Below, in pieces: positions 1 through 10,082 of a stretch of 64,000 bases of DNA (its first letter is position 1; the number at the start of each line of letters is the position of its first letter). The notes beneath the pieces were generated by a model that saw only the letters and a list, made by a program, of their open reading frames with translations, made no database searches and had not been told where the DNA came from. A program made the translations under genes and the position numbers. Where the stretch lies: the NCBI GenBank assembly GCA_030141605.1, contig JAQGDQ010002381.1, positions 64,001 through 128,000 of the forward strand, read 5' to 3'. Source of the stretch: Tubiluchus corallicola. Its lineage: Eukaryota; Priapulida; Priapulimorpha; Priapulimorphida; Tubiluchidae.

Positions 1-164
1 ACGAAATACAGAAGTTAAGCAACCTGGAACCTGGTTTGGTTTTGTGTTTGAATGGGTGACTGCCCTTGGCTTACATTTTTTTAAATGGACGGGAAGGGTT
101 CTGACAAAAGCTGTAAAATCTTCTTCAACACTCAAAAATGGATTTTTGTTCTGACAGATATTTT
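1..164 (+). repeat. 5S-rDNA spacer unit with 5S-like pseudogene
   Basis: Positions 12-66 read like the 3' half of a 5S gene (gaagttaagc ... gaatgggtgac) but with a divergent centre and no T-run terminator. The sequence after it (about 75-164) recurs after the other 5S-like copies at 3119 and 12191. It is therefore one unit of the 5S spacer repeat. It stops abruptly at 164, where the BEL-type insertion begins. Confidence 0.7.
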
Positions 165-2230
165 TGTAAAACTATGTCACGAAGATTTTGCATATTGTGT
201 TTTTTTGTTCCACATGTGTGCGCCATTTTTGTTCCAGTGGCAAAATTCGATTTTATGCGTGATAAACAATTTACAGTTTTAAATAAATCTTTTTGTATTA
301 AATAATTGGAACTTATCCGTGATTGTATTTATATTTTGGTACGGAACTGCCGGGAAAAGAGACCTTTAGATGAGTATGGCTGAGTGTGATAAAATTAAAC
401 ACTCTAGAAGTAGATCCAAGGGTTGGGTGAAGACTGGCATAAAATTACTAAAAGAGGCGATGTCTAGTGAAACGCCTAACTTTGTGTTTGTTCAGCAAAA
501 ATTAGAGAACCTTGGAAAATATATTGCCACCTTTAATGAAACAGAAGTGTAGTTAGAAGATTATTTAGAAGGTGAAGAACTTGAACAAGCGATTATAGAG
601 GCAAGTGAATTAATCAACACAGCGGAATTAATTTCTGCTCAGGCACTAAGTTTGCTAAAACCAGATTCAAGACCATGTAGTCCTAGTGATTTCCAGCGAC
701 ATGCAAGTGATAATGATTTTGTCTTGCGACGAGTGAATAACTGTGATTTAGCACGTAGTGAAAGTGCAGCGAATTTACCAACTAATAATGTAGTCGGTGC
801 AGAAGTCACCAACATAAAACTACCTAAATTGCAACTGCCAACTTTCAGTGGTGACCCATTGAAGTTTTACGAATTTTGGGACATGTTCGTTGCCTCTGTG
901 GATGCTAAACCTGTACCAGACGTTCATAAACTTGTTTACTTAAAGAGCTTACTTAAAGGTGAAGCTGCTCATGTGATAGATGGCCTGCAGCCTGTAGATG
1001 GCAATTATAAGGAAGCTGTTTCTTTGTTAAAGGAGAGATTTGGTGATAAAGACGCAATCGAGATGTCATTGTTAAAAAAACTGTGGCAGTTAAAGCCCAT
1101 CACCGATTCGAAAAATATTGAAGCACAAGGAAGTTTTGTAGATGAGCTTGAAGTTGTTATAAGAGGCCTCAGTGCAATGGGACTTAGTACAGAAGAATTA
1201 GGTAAAACCCTAAAACCTCTCTTTCTAGCAAAAATTCCATATGCTTGGCGTGTTGAATGGGAGTGAATGAGAAGGCGTGAAGATGACAGCGTGAAGATGA
1301 CACAACATGCTTTGAAAAATTTCGACAGTTCATGAAAAGCGAAGTTGATATTAGACGAAAGGCTGCTTCATATACTCGCCATAGAGAGTCTGGTGAATTT
1401 AGTCGTCGTGCTGGGTATAAGAATTTAGGTGTGAGGAGCACCCTAGATTCAGTTTCTCTTCTTCAGTCTAGTGATTTTTGTGGAAACACCAAAAATGCGC
1501 CTACAGCTTCAAAGAATTCCCATTGTTTATTTTGTGGCAGAGCTCAACATATGTGGCTTGATTGTGCGTCTCTTCCTACTAAGACTTTGCAAGAGCGAAA
1601 ACAGAAGGTTGCTGAGCAGCACCGTTGTTTTTTGTGTCTTGGTTTAAACCACAGAGCTGATACTTGCCGTAAACCTCCATGCAACCGATGTAGTAAATGG
1701 CATCATTATTTATTGTGCAATTCAATTGCTGGCTGCTTCCAGGTGAGTCCTTATGTTAAAAGAGGTTCAAATACTTCTGATGCAAGTGTTGATGTTCCAT
1801 CAGTTCATTTACAGTCTTTTTGTACGAATGTTGTGTTCTTAATGACTGCGACTGCTGTTTTGGAAGATACCAAATCGTCAATTCCTATTCGTGTTTTTAT
1901 AAATCCTGGTGCCACTACCTCTCTTATTTTGTGTGATGTTGCAGAGCGAGCAGGTTGCGAAATTATAGGCGAGCGTAATCTTTCGTTAGCTATTATGGGT
2001 GGACTTAGCACACCGCAACAGAAATGCCACATTGTTCGTGCTAAACTTCGAACAAATACAGGAAAAATTGTGACCTTTAATGCCACCACCCAAGATAAAC
2101 TAGTGAGACCCTTTCCGGCATGTTCTGAGGGTGATTGGTTAGGAGACTTAAAGGGCATGATCCTAGGTGACCCAGAGATTCTTTGTGGCAATCCACGAGA
2201 AATTCATCTACTGGTTGGTATCCCCCAAAG
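165..2230 (+). mobile_element. Truncated BEL/Pao LTR retrotransposon inside 5S spacer
   Basis: The 5S spacer stops at 164 and resumes near 2230, so the insert edges are visible. The first 175 bases start with TG, contain an AATAAA-type signal near 284 and could be a 5' LTR, followed near 338 by a possible primer-binding site; this LTR reading is inference. The coding part has a DUF1759-type gag domain, paired zinc knuckles and the start of an aspartic protease, the order known for BEL/Pao elements. Reverse transcriptase, RNase H, integrase and a 3' LTR are absent. The fragment ends just after the protease-domain motif 'IHLLVGI'. Confidence 0.75.
370..1266 (+). pseudogene. BEL/Pao gag (DUF1759) remnant
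   Basis: One frame runs from the ATG at 370 to a TGA at 1264, interrupted by a TAG at 550-552. The part after the TAG holds the hallmark gag segment 'KLPKLQLPTFSGDPLKF' followed by 'EFWDMF', typical of DUF1759 proteins of Pao/BEL retrotransposons. The family protein forms the virus-like particle that packages element RNA. The internal stop and the loss of frame after 1266 mean it cannot make an intact Gag. Confidence 0.8.
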
Positions 2231-2234
2231 ATGA
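1332..2234 (+). pseudogene. BEL/Pao zinc-knuckle and protease remnant
   Basis: This segment continues the same element in a different frame. Two cysteine/histidine clusters are visible (CLFCGRAQHMWLDC near 1530-1570; CFLCLGLNHRADTC with a following CNRC...H near 1625-1720), as in Pao nucleic-acid-binding knuckles. An aspartic-protease-like core follows near 1890-1925, reading FINPGATTSLI where the family has an Asp in the active site. Asn in place of that Asp predicts a dead protease. The last codons before the TGA already overlap the resumed 5S spacer. Confidence 0.75.
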
Positions 2235-2563
2235 TTTTTGATTTTTATAAAAAAAAATCAAAACAGTTTACCTTGTTCTTGTGTTTCGCTTAATCTATCC
2301 ATTATTTCTACGTTATCTGTCTGTAACAAAATGCAGAAGTTGAGCAACCTCGAACCTGGTTTTGCGTTTGAATGGGTGACTGCCCAGGACTTGTAAATTA
2401 TGTCATATTTAAAAGGCAATATACTTGAGCACGGTATTTCCACCTCCCTGATACTTTACAATTTCATGTGATATTTTTATTTATACTTTGCATTACAATA
2501 CTAGAAATATTTGCTGTTCATGTACATCATTTCTATGTTAACTCGTCTTAAGAAACTGCTAAT
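2231..2563 (+). repeat. 5S spacer with 5S-like copy 2
   Basis: Spacer sequence shared with other units surrounds a 5S-like block at 2336-2388 (gaagttgagcaacctcg ... gggtgactgccc). The stretch 2395-2563 matches the region just upstream of the 5S genes at 3522 and 12562. Confidence 0.7.
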
Positions 2564-2681
2564 GTCTACGGCCATATCACATTGAATACACCGGTTCTCG
2601 TCTGATCACCGAAGTTAAGCAATGTAGAGCGTGGTTAGTACTTGGATGGGTGACCGCCTAGGAATACCACGTGCTGTAGTC
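2564..2681 (+). rRNA. 5S ribosomal RNA
   Basis: The 118-nt sequence starts gtctacggccatatcac and ends gtgctgtagtc. It carries the internal promoter elements expected for RNA polymerase III: the box A region gaagttaagcaatg, and box C ggatgggtgaccgcc. A run of five T directly follows (2682-2686) as terminator. Length and motifs fit a eukaryotic 5S gene. It is the best preserved copy in the window together with the one at 12562. Confidence 0.92.
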
Positions 2682-2686
2682 TTTTT

Positions 2687-3521
2687 AGTGATTGACAATT
2701 ATCTAGCGAAGTGTGTGCACAACACGAACACTTTAGATTGTCTTTGATTTTTGGAAGTTGAAGTGGTGGAAATAAATGTCTGTCTCGACCTTACGTTGAT
2801 TTTTATTTTTTTGCATTTTAATGTGAAAAACTATCTATTTGTTACGTTTCTCGAATGTTACACAAGGTAAGGAAAAATGAAAATAAACTAGAAAATCAGC
2901 CACTGCCCTTCAAAAATGATTTTTGATTTTCATAAAAAATCAAAACAGGTACTTTGTTATGCTTGGAAATCGTAGTAATCGTAGTATGCGTAGAAAATCA
3001 GCCACTGCCCTTCAAAACTGATTTTTGATTTTCATAAAAAATCAAAACAGGTACTTTGTTACTACGTTCACCGTAATCTATCTACTGTTTCTATATTATC
3101 TCTTTTTAACGAAATGCAGAAGTTAAGCAACCTCGAACCTGGTTTGGTTTTGCGTTTGAATGGGTGACTGCCCGGCGACTGCTGATGCTGGTAACTTCTT
3201 AACTTGGTGCTTAGACTTTTTTAAATGGTCAGGAAGGGTGATGAAAAATGCTGTAAGATCTTCTTCACCACTCAAAAATGGATTTTTGTTCTGACAAATA
3301 TTTTTAAATGAAGAATATTTTTGCTTGTTCATGCTTGATCATTCTCATGTTTAATTATGTCATATTTAGAAGGTAATATACTTGAGCTCGGTATTTCAAC
3401 CTCCCTGATACTTTATAATTTCATGTTATATTTTTATTTATACTTTGCATTACAATACTAAAAAGGTTTGCTTGTTCATGTACATCATTTCTATGTTAAC
3501 TCGTCTTAAGAAACTCCTAAT
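2687..3521 (+). repeat. 5S intergenic spacer with internal duplication and 5S-like copy 3
   Basis: The spacer includes a block at about 2889-2958 (agaaaatcagccactgcc ...) repeated at 2992-3060. A 5S-like block follows at 3119-3175, then the segment that recurs at 75-164, 12250-12350 and 13100-13210. Distance from the 5S start at 2564 to the next at 3522 is 958 bp. Confidence 0.75.
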
Positions 3522-3587
3522 GTCTACGGCCATATCACATTGAATACACCAGTAATCGTCTGATCACCGAAGTTAAGCAATGTAGAC
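3522..3587 (+). pseudogene. Truncated 5S rRNA gene (5' half)
   Basis: The first 66 nt of a 5S gene are present (gtctacggccatatcac ... aagttaagcaatgtag), then the sequence passes without a break into a 17-bp minisatellite. The box C region and terminator are missing, so it should not be transcribed normally. Confidence 0.85.
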
Positions 3588-4353
3588 TATTGTCTACAGT
3601 GCACTCTTGTCTACAGTGCACTCTTGTCTACTGTGCACTATTGTCTACAGTGCACCCTTGTCTACAGTGTACTCTTGTCTACAGTGCACTATTGTCTACA
3701 GTGCACTATTGTCTACAGTGCACTCTTGTCTACTGTGCACTCTTGTCTACTGTGCACTATTGTCTACAGTGCACTATTGTCTACTGTGCACTATTGTCTA
3801 CAGTGCACTCTTGTCTACTGTGCACTCTTGTCTACTGTGCACTATTGTCTACTGTGCACTATTGTCTACTGTGCACTATTGTCTACAGTGCACTCTTGTC
3901 TACTGTGCACTCTTGTCTACTGTGCACTATTGTCTACTGTGCACTATTGTCTACAGTGAACTCTTGTCTACTGTGCACTATTGTCTACAGTGCACTCTTG
4001 TCTACTGTGCACTCTTGTCTACTGTGCACTATTGTCTACTGTGCACTATTGTCTACAGTGAACTCTTGTCTACTGTGCACTATTGTCTACCGTGCACTAT
4101 TGTCTACCATGCACTATTGTCTACTGTGCACTATTGTCTACTGTGCACTCTTGTCTACAGTGAACTCTTGTCTACTGTGCACTATTGTCTACAGTGCACT
4201 CTTGTCTACTGTGCACTCTTGTCTACTGTGCACTATTGTCTACTGTGCACTATTGTCTACAGTGAACTCTTGTCTACTGTGCACTATTGTCTACCGTGCA
4301 CTATTGTCTACCGTGCACTATTGTCTACAGTGCACTATTGTCTACTGTGCACT
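3588..4353 (+). repeat. 17-bp minisatellite, about 45 copies
   Basis: The unit is close to tgtctacagtgcactct with an a/t and c/a alternation (acagtgcac, actgtgcac, acagtgaac). The unit length is not a multiple of three and contains no stop, so all three forward frames stay open for 100-265 codons. These are artefacts of the repeat, not genes. Confidence 0.95.
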
Positions 4354-5852
4354 ATTGAGCTTTAAAACCAAGACTTCGTATACTTAAAAGTAAAAGGTCA
4401 TTTACTGCCATTGTCAGCAAAAACAATGGAGAAAAATCGTGGCATGGATTTTTTGCAAAAAATTACGGATTCATGCAACCAAAGTCCACTGCAAGATGCT
4501 GCAGACTTCGACGAATTATCAGCAGCTCAGAAAATTACACAGAAAAAAGCTTAGAATCAATGCGATTAGCTGCATTAAAGACCTTCGGTTACACCAAGAG
4601 ACTTAGCTAATTAACTTCAGTAATTGCTATAATGTAGTTGCTTTGTGACATATGCTGTGATTACAATCCCACATATTCGCCTGTTTTTCCATTACTTCCT
4701 TGTATAATTGTTGTCTGATAAACAGTTTCTCTGTCTGTTCTTTGTTCTCTGCTTGATTGGTTGGTTGGGTGGCATACTAGCTGTCAGACATTGGTTGATT
4801 GGTTGTTTGGTGAGTAAGTCGGTTGTTCAGACAACCGATTGGTTGGTTGACTGATTGAGAAGTAGGTGTAGTTCTGAATGTGCTTGTCGTGTTGTACACT
4901 GGATGCATGTCTCCTAGCTTGCTTACTTGGAAAGCTTTTTAGGTGCTTTGCAGAGTAGTGAGTTGATTGTGTGTTTTCTTTTATTTGACTGATTAATTTT
5001 CAAGTTTAATTTGTTTCCATGACACTTTCGCGTTAACTGTATTTTGCCGCTTGATATTGTTGGGATATTTCTCAGATATAAGGCATTACATGTGTTCCAT
5101 TAATGTAATTAGTCAATTGTGTTCGTGATTTCGCTCTTTGTCCCTTGTATAGCTGTTTTCCATGTAACAGATTTCTGTGTATTATCTGGTCTTCAATATA
5201 AAAATCATGTACGTCTTTATGTTATTACTTTGTAAGCTTTGTACCTTTACTAAATTTAGCTGCTTATGTTTGCATTTGCATACAAACCTTAGTTCACATT
5301 TTTATAGTTATTTGTGCTATTTGTACTTTACTTTTCATTAATTTCTATTAACTGTAGAACTTATTGTTAATATATTATAATGTTAATATAATATAACAAT
5401 TATCATATTGACAATTTTGCTGTTCTTTTTTACAAAAATTTATTTCTCACAAAGAAGAGTTTCAGAATTATACACAACCGATTTAGATTTCTATTTTTAA
5501 CGTCTCATGATAAACGTGCAGCGATTAACTTTTAATTTATTTTCTTTGTATGGAGAATCCTCAAAACGACTCGAATCGAAACAAGGGAATATTTTACCTT
5601 CACATACAGATATAGTAAAGATAACTTAGACTAGCATTTACATCTTTTACATTAGAAAAACATTGAAAAGGCAGTCTGAAATATAACAGCTACAAGTGGA
5701 TCTGAAACAAACGTGGATATATCAAGGAGAAGTGGATCTACGTCAAGCACGGATGGACTCCGGATCTGTTGAAGAACTATTCTACTGTCCATAACTGTAG
5801 AAGTATTGTAAAAAGAATGTTCAATCTATGTTCAACTTGGGAATCACAGGAT
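4354..5852. other. No supported gene; AT-rich unique DNA
   Basis: A 42-codon ORF starts at 4425 (+) just after the minisatellite; it matches nothing I recognise and has no supporting signals. 4745-4870 is rich in ttggttgg-type direct repeats. The rest is AT-rich with no visible splice-bounded coding. The 3' untranslated part of the Gly/Tyr-rich gene on the minus strand probably extends into the right end. Confidence 0.5.
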
Positions 5853-7690
5853 TTACCAGAAACCACCACCGTATCCACGGCCATAAGATACACGTCCGTA
5901 GCCACCAAGTCCACCGTATCCACGTCCGTAGTAACCACGGCCATATCCACCATATCCACCAAATCCACCATATCCACGTCCGTAGTAACCACCGCCATAT
6001 CCACCAAATCCACCGTATCCACTTCCATATCCGTAACCTAATCCACGTCCATAGCCAAGGCCACGTCCATAGCCCAAGCCTCGTCCGTAGCTGCCACCAT
6101 AAAATCCGCTGGCACTGACTACAGCAACCTACAAATGTATTATCAATGAAACTGTTGTACAAATGAACTTATCAATGAAACTGTTGTACACGTGAACTTA
6201 TCAATGAAACTGTTGTACAAATGAACTATCAATGAAACTGTTGTACAAATGAACTATCAATGAAACTGTTGTACAAATGTACTTATCAATGAAACTGTTG
6301 TACAAATAAACTTATCAATGAAACTGTTGTACAAATGTACTTATCAATGAAACTGTTGTACAAATAAACTTATCAATGAAACTGTTGTACAAATGAACTA
6401 TCAATGAAACTGTTGTACAAATGTACTTATCAATGAAACTGTTGTACAAATGAACTTATCAATGAAACTGTTGTACAAATGAACTTATCAATGAAACTGT
6501 TGTACAAATGTATTATCAATGAAACTGTTATACAAATAAAAACTTCTTGTTCTTTTAACTTCTTTTGTCTCCAAATGTAATTAAATAGTTTGACTGAAAT
6601 GTTGTTGGCTAACACAAACCAATGCCAAGTACATGTGTCGACGTACTTTGATTGATGCAGTAAAGGCTACGTTGTATTAAATAGAAACGTGAATGTAAAT
6701 TAACTAGGTGTGGTACTCGAACATGAACAATTGGCTAAATTGTGAAATTCCGTCCATAGACGACTTACCAAAACGGCAAGGAGGAAAGCTAGAGTGATCT
6801 TCATTTTCCTAACAAGAAAAAATATTTAATTAACAAACTAGAACTTGAATGGGCATTCGATAAAAAATCAATAATTGTCATTTTCCAAATTATTTTAGCA
6901 TAAAACTGACAATGCTCTAATGATCAATGTTGTTTGGTGAAGAGACTGCAATCAAAAGTGATGAAAACTCACCTAATGCTGATCAAGGGTTAAATAAAGT
7001 GTTTGATACATGTATTAGTACAACATGTATTATACTAAATTTCGCAAAAAAGAAGACAATTAGTCAGTTTGTGCTAAATTTCTTTGGTAGCCAAAGTTAA
7101 GCAGTCGCAAAAAGACTGTGAAGCATCAATGAACGCCTGGATTAAGTTTAGATTATGCCGGTTTAGTAGCGGAAACCGTTTAAAACAGAATTTTGATACG
7201 TTCAATATTTTGATGGCTTAGAGGTAAACGTATTATGTAAAATTTGCAATAAATTAAGACATTTGTGCTAAATTTCCTTCTTAGCAAAAATTAAACAAAC
7301 TCGAAAAGCTAAAAGAGACAAAAACGGGGATAGGTATGTACATTTTACGTTTTCAAACAGTTTCCCTTACTGACTCGTACGTTTCAAAATGTAAAATAAT
7401 TTCGTCTCAATCTTGCTACTCCTATATTGTAGATAAAGTTTGTCGTAAATGTTAAGATAAAACGAAACATCTTGTAAGTTTACTCTTCAAAAAATACCAC
7501 TGAATGTATTACCAAGAAATCTTTCAAACATTTTAAAAAAAGTTGCCGTTTGTAACGATAAAAAACGCAGTTCGTAAGATGACTAGGTCATATACTAAAA
7601 CTTCAAAATGCTTACTTTAGTAATAGTAAAAAATACTTACAATTATAAGTTGAGTTGAGATTCGTGTGGTACCACAGACGACAGGCGTAT
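5853..7690 (-). CDS. Secreted Gly/Tyr-rich protein, 103 aa, three exons
   Basis: Coding exon 1 is 6769-6804 on the minus strand (ATG at 6804, donor gtaagt) and encodes MKITLAFLLAVL. Coding exon 2 is 5853-6128 and begins VAVVSAS, completing a signal peptide of about 19 residues. The mature part is almost entirely GYGRG, GFGGYGG and YYGRGYGG repeats. An acceptor (gttag) stands four bases before the ATG, and a likely noncoding first exon ends at 7641 (donor gtaagt) below a TATA-like box at about 7714-7727. Proteins of this composition occur among invertebrate structural/matrix proteins and nematode-type antimicrobial peptides; which applies here is unknown. The intron carries a large minisatellite. 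Frames on the plus strand here are shadows. Confidence 0.75.
6129..6535. repeat. 29-31-bp minisatellite in the Gly/Tyr gene intron
   Basis: About 14 copies of a unit containing tatcaatgaaactgttgtac, differing in aaatgaact, aataaactt and aatgtactt spacers. It begins directly at the acceptor of the main coding exon on the minus strand, so the intron 3' end is built from repeat units. Confidence 0.95.
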
Positions 7691-7713
7691 GGTAGCAACA
7701 CCGGTCTCATCAC

Positions 7714-7727
7714 GCCTTAAATACTTC
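7714..7727 (-). promoter_or_regulatory. TATA-like box of the Gly/Tyr-rich gene
   Basis: The minus strand reads ggaagtatttaagg here. It lies about 75-85 bp upstream of the predicted donor at 7640, leaving room for a short noncoding first exon. Placement relative to the gene is the main support. Confidence 0.4.
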
Positions 7728-8089
7728 CATCGGCTGGTGACCATGAGAGTCAAGCTCTTAATCACAGATACCTGAAGTCAGCAGCAGCAGTAGCAGCCGG
7801 ATTTTTAACGAACAACCTTCTGTCACCCATCAAAATAAAAGTGTTGTTTTCTGTCCTGAGAGACCGCGCATGTAATTTAAAGCCCTAGCAAGGCAGTTAC
7901 TGAATATGAAACAAACAGAAAAACAATGACGTCTCTGTGCATTACCAGTGTAAATTAACGTTAGTGGAAGGTTGGAAAAACGCCTTTTATTTGAATGCAT
8001 GTGTTTTGTTGATACTGATAATTATTTTCCCTAAAAAAACTTGAAGGGTACAGGGGGTAAGTGATTTGTAGTTAATTGTGCTCAACAGA
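7728..8089. other. No gene seen
   Basis: Intergenic sequence between the Gly/Tyr gene promoter and the LINE remnant. A short gcagcagcagtagcagc run lies near 7780. No coding, RNA or clear repeat structure is visible. Confidence 0.5.
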
Positions 8090-9240
8090 AAATTGGAGAC
8101 ATAGTTTAGACAACAAGCAATACATTTTAGCGGCATTTTTGGATTTAAGTAAAGCATTCGATAGCATTAACGCTCGAACTACTTTACGATAACTTAAAAC
8201 AAATCAGATTTTATTCGATATCGTTAAAACTGATAGAAAATCATCTCAAAGATGGACAAGAACGAGTAATGATACAACCAACTTTTCTGACTGGGCAACG
8301 TTAAACAGACGTATACCGCAAGGAACACTACTACTTTATTATTTTGCCTATATATAAACAACATATCCAGTGTATTACAACACTCACAAATAACGCTGAT
8401 GACACTACAATCTACATAGCCCATGAAAATATCCAAACTGCAAAAATTTATTTAGAAAAAGATATAAAAAATATAAATACGGCATTTAGTCATTACAAGC
8501 TAAATATGAATAATGACAAAACATAAACCATGATACTGTCACCCTCATTAAATACTAATGATGCATCATCAACCACTTTGACAATAGATAATGCTGTAAT
8601 CAAACAAACTAATAATGATAAATTTCTGGGCATACAGGTAGACAATAATCTTTCACGGGATGACACTTTAATAACATATACACAAAAATGGCATCAAGCA
8701 CATCATATCTCCGACAAGTTAAAGGGCAGCTAATAAAGGAAACTAAGTCACTAATATATAAAACTTTAGTTCTACCACACTTCTTATATGGATGTACGCT
8801 ACTTCAAAAAACCAAAAGAGAAAATTACTTAAAATTAAATCTCCTTCAGAACTATGTGTTGAGATTAATAGCTGGGTACTCATACAAACGTAAGGCAGGT
8901 AGACAAAAATTTAAAGCTTCAACAACTAACCTGAGAAAAACGTAAAAATTCCCAATCATTGAAGCACACAAAGAATATTTTACTCTGCTTTTTACATTTA
9001 AATACATTAACAACATCAGCAAACCATTCCGGAATAACAGATTTACCTTTTTTCCAAGTCTAATCGTTAATTCCAGAACAAGCAATCTAAAACAAATTAG
9101 GACAAATACCCACTATGGAACGAACTCTGTAATCAAACAAGCAATTCTACTTTGGAATTCTCTACCATTACAGGTTAAACAAATCAAGTCCCTATCAGCA
9201 TTTAAAACAAAATTAAAATAACTAATATTAACCTAATATG
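8090..9240 (+). mobile_element. Degenerate LINE reverse transcriptase
   Basis: Conserved non-LTR RT blocks appear in order: AAFLDLSKAFDSI near 8135-8175, NNADDTTIY (the F/Y-A-D-D catalytic box, first residue changed) near 8389-8415, and KFLGIQVD near 8620. Then come YKTLVLPHFLYGCT near 8757-8800 and the C-terminal LLWNSLPLQVK...SLSAFKTKLK near 9150-9221. Several stops and at least two frame changes separate them (stop at 8524; shift near 8690). The C-terminal tail is typical of CR1/L2/Jockey-like elements. No intact endonuclease was seen upstream. Confidence 0.8.
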
Positions 9241-9451
9241 AAATATCATCACACCAGTACGACAACATACACACTAATTCAGAATTTATATATCCACGGC
9301 CATATTAATTAAATCATACTTTTTTCGTTTTTTGTTCATAGTTGTAAATATGCTTGATTTTATTCGTCATTACTGCACAGTAAGTTTAGCAGTGTAAGTT
9401 TTTATTAACTAACACTGATTGATCATCTCTGTAAAGTTACTCTTACTTTAC

Positions 9452-9573
9452 CTCACTCACTCACTCACTCACTCACTCACTCACTCACTCACTCACTCAC
9501 TCACTCACTCACTCACTCACTCACTCACTCACTCACTCACTCACTCACTCACTCACTCACTCACTCACTTACT
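9452..9573. repeat. (CTCA)n microsatellite
   Basis: About 30 near-perfect tetranucleotide copies ending directly against a 5S-derived sequence. Confidence 0.97.
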
Positions 9574-9574
9574 C

Positions 9575-9681
9575 CTGCAGCACCTGGTATTCCTTGTTGG
9601 TCCCCCATCCAAGTACTAACCCCCCTCTTCGTTGCTTAACTTCGGTGATCAGAAGAGAACCGGTGTCTTCAACGTGATTTG
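9575..9681 (-). pseudogene. 5S rRNA pseudogene
   Basis: The plus strand reads as the reverse complement of a 5S gene: gcagcacctggtattcc, then ccatccaagtactaac, then ttgcttaacttcggtgatca. The 5' part of the gene is degraded (tcaacgtgatttga) and lacks a clear tacggcc start. Confidence 0.8.
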
Positions 9682-9683
9682 AA

Positions 9684-9810
9684 CCTAGTATTCCTTGTCG
9701 GTCACCCATCCAAGTACTAACCCGCCTCTTCGTTGCTTAACTTCGGTGATCAGACGAGAACCCTTGTCATCAACCTGTTTTGAACAACCGGTATTTTCAA
9801 CGCCGTAATT
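9684..9810 (-). pseudogene. Second 5S pseudogene in tandem, plus fragment
   Basis: Another reverse-strand 5S copy (tagtattccttgtcggtcac ... cttcggtgatcagacgag) follows the first after three bases and degrades after 9770. A short third piece (accggtattttcaacgccgt) lies at about 9786-9806. The dimer is head-to-tail with almost no spacer, unlike the arrays at 2564 and 11796. Confidence 0.7.
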
Positions 9811-10082
9811 GTGTATAAGCAGATGCGCGTGATATACAAGAATTGCAAACTTGCTACATAGGAACATGTACTAATGCGTATAAATTGTCCTCAAATACCA
9901 GTAAAATCCACACTAAGTTTCGTTTATTAACAATCAGTATGCAAATCAGTAACAACAGTATACAAACATGTTTAATATTAGCCTATATCGATTCGATTTT
10001 TTTACTTTTTCAAGAACGGAAGTGAACGAGTTAAAAAAAGACAAAAATTCGGATTTCCGTGATAAGTAATCTAGCTTGTCGC

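Noticed and set aside
2687-3110. Possible spliced-leader or U-snRNA gene in the 5S spacer, because atttttgg resembles an Sm site
   Set aside because: No leader-plus-donor structure or conserved snRNA body is visible, and the motif is degraded in the 11915 copy.
3590-4387. Three overlapping ORFs of 111-265 codons with STVHSCLL-type repeats
   Set aside because: They come from a stop-free 17-bp repeat open in all three frames; no start context, domain or splice signal supports a protein.
5821-6162. Long overlapping frames opposite and beside the Gly/Tyr-rich exon
   Set aside because: They are shadows of the biased composition; only the minus-strand frame with the split signal peptide has splice support.
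6129-6535. Regular repeats resembling a CRISPR array (also 40196-40880)
   Set aside because: Spacers are not unique, units are directly tandem and the genome is animal.
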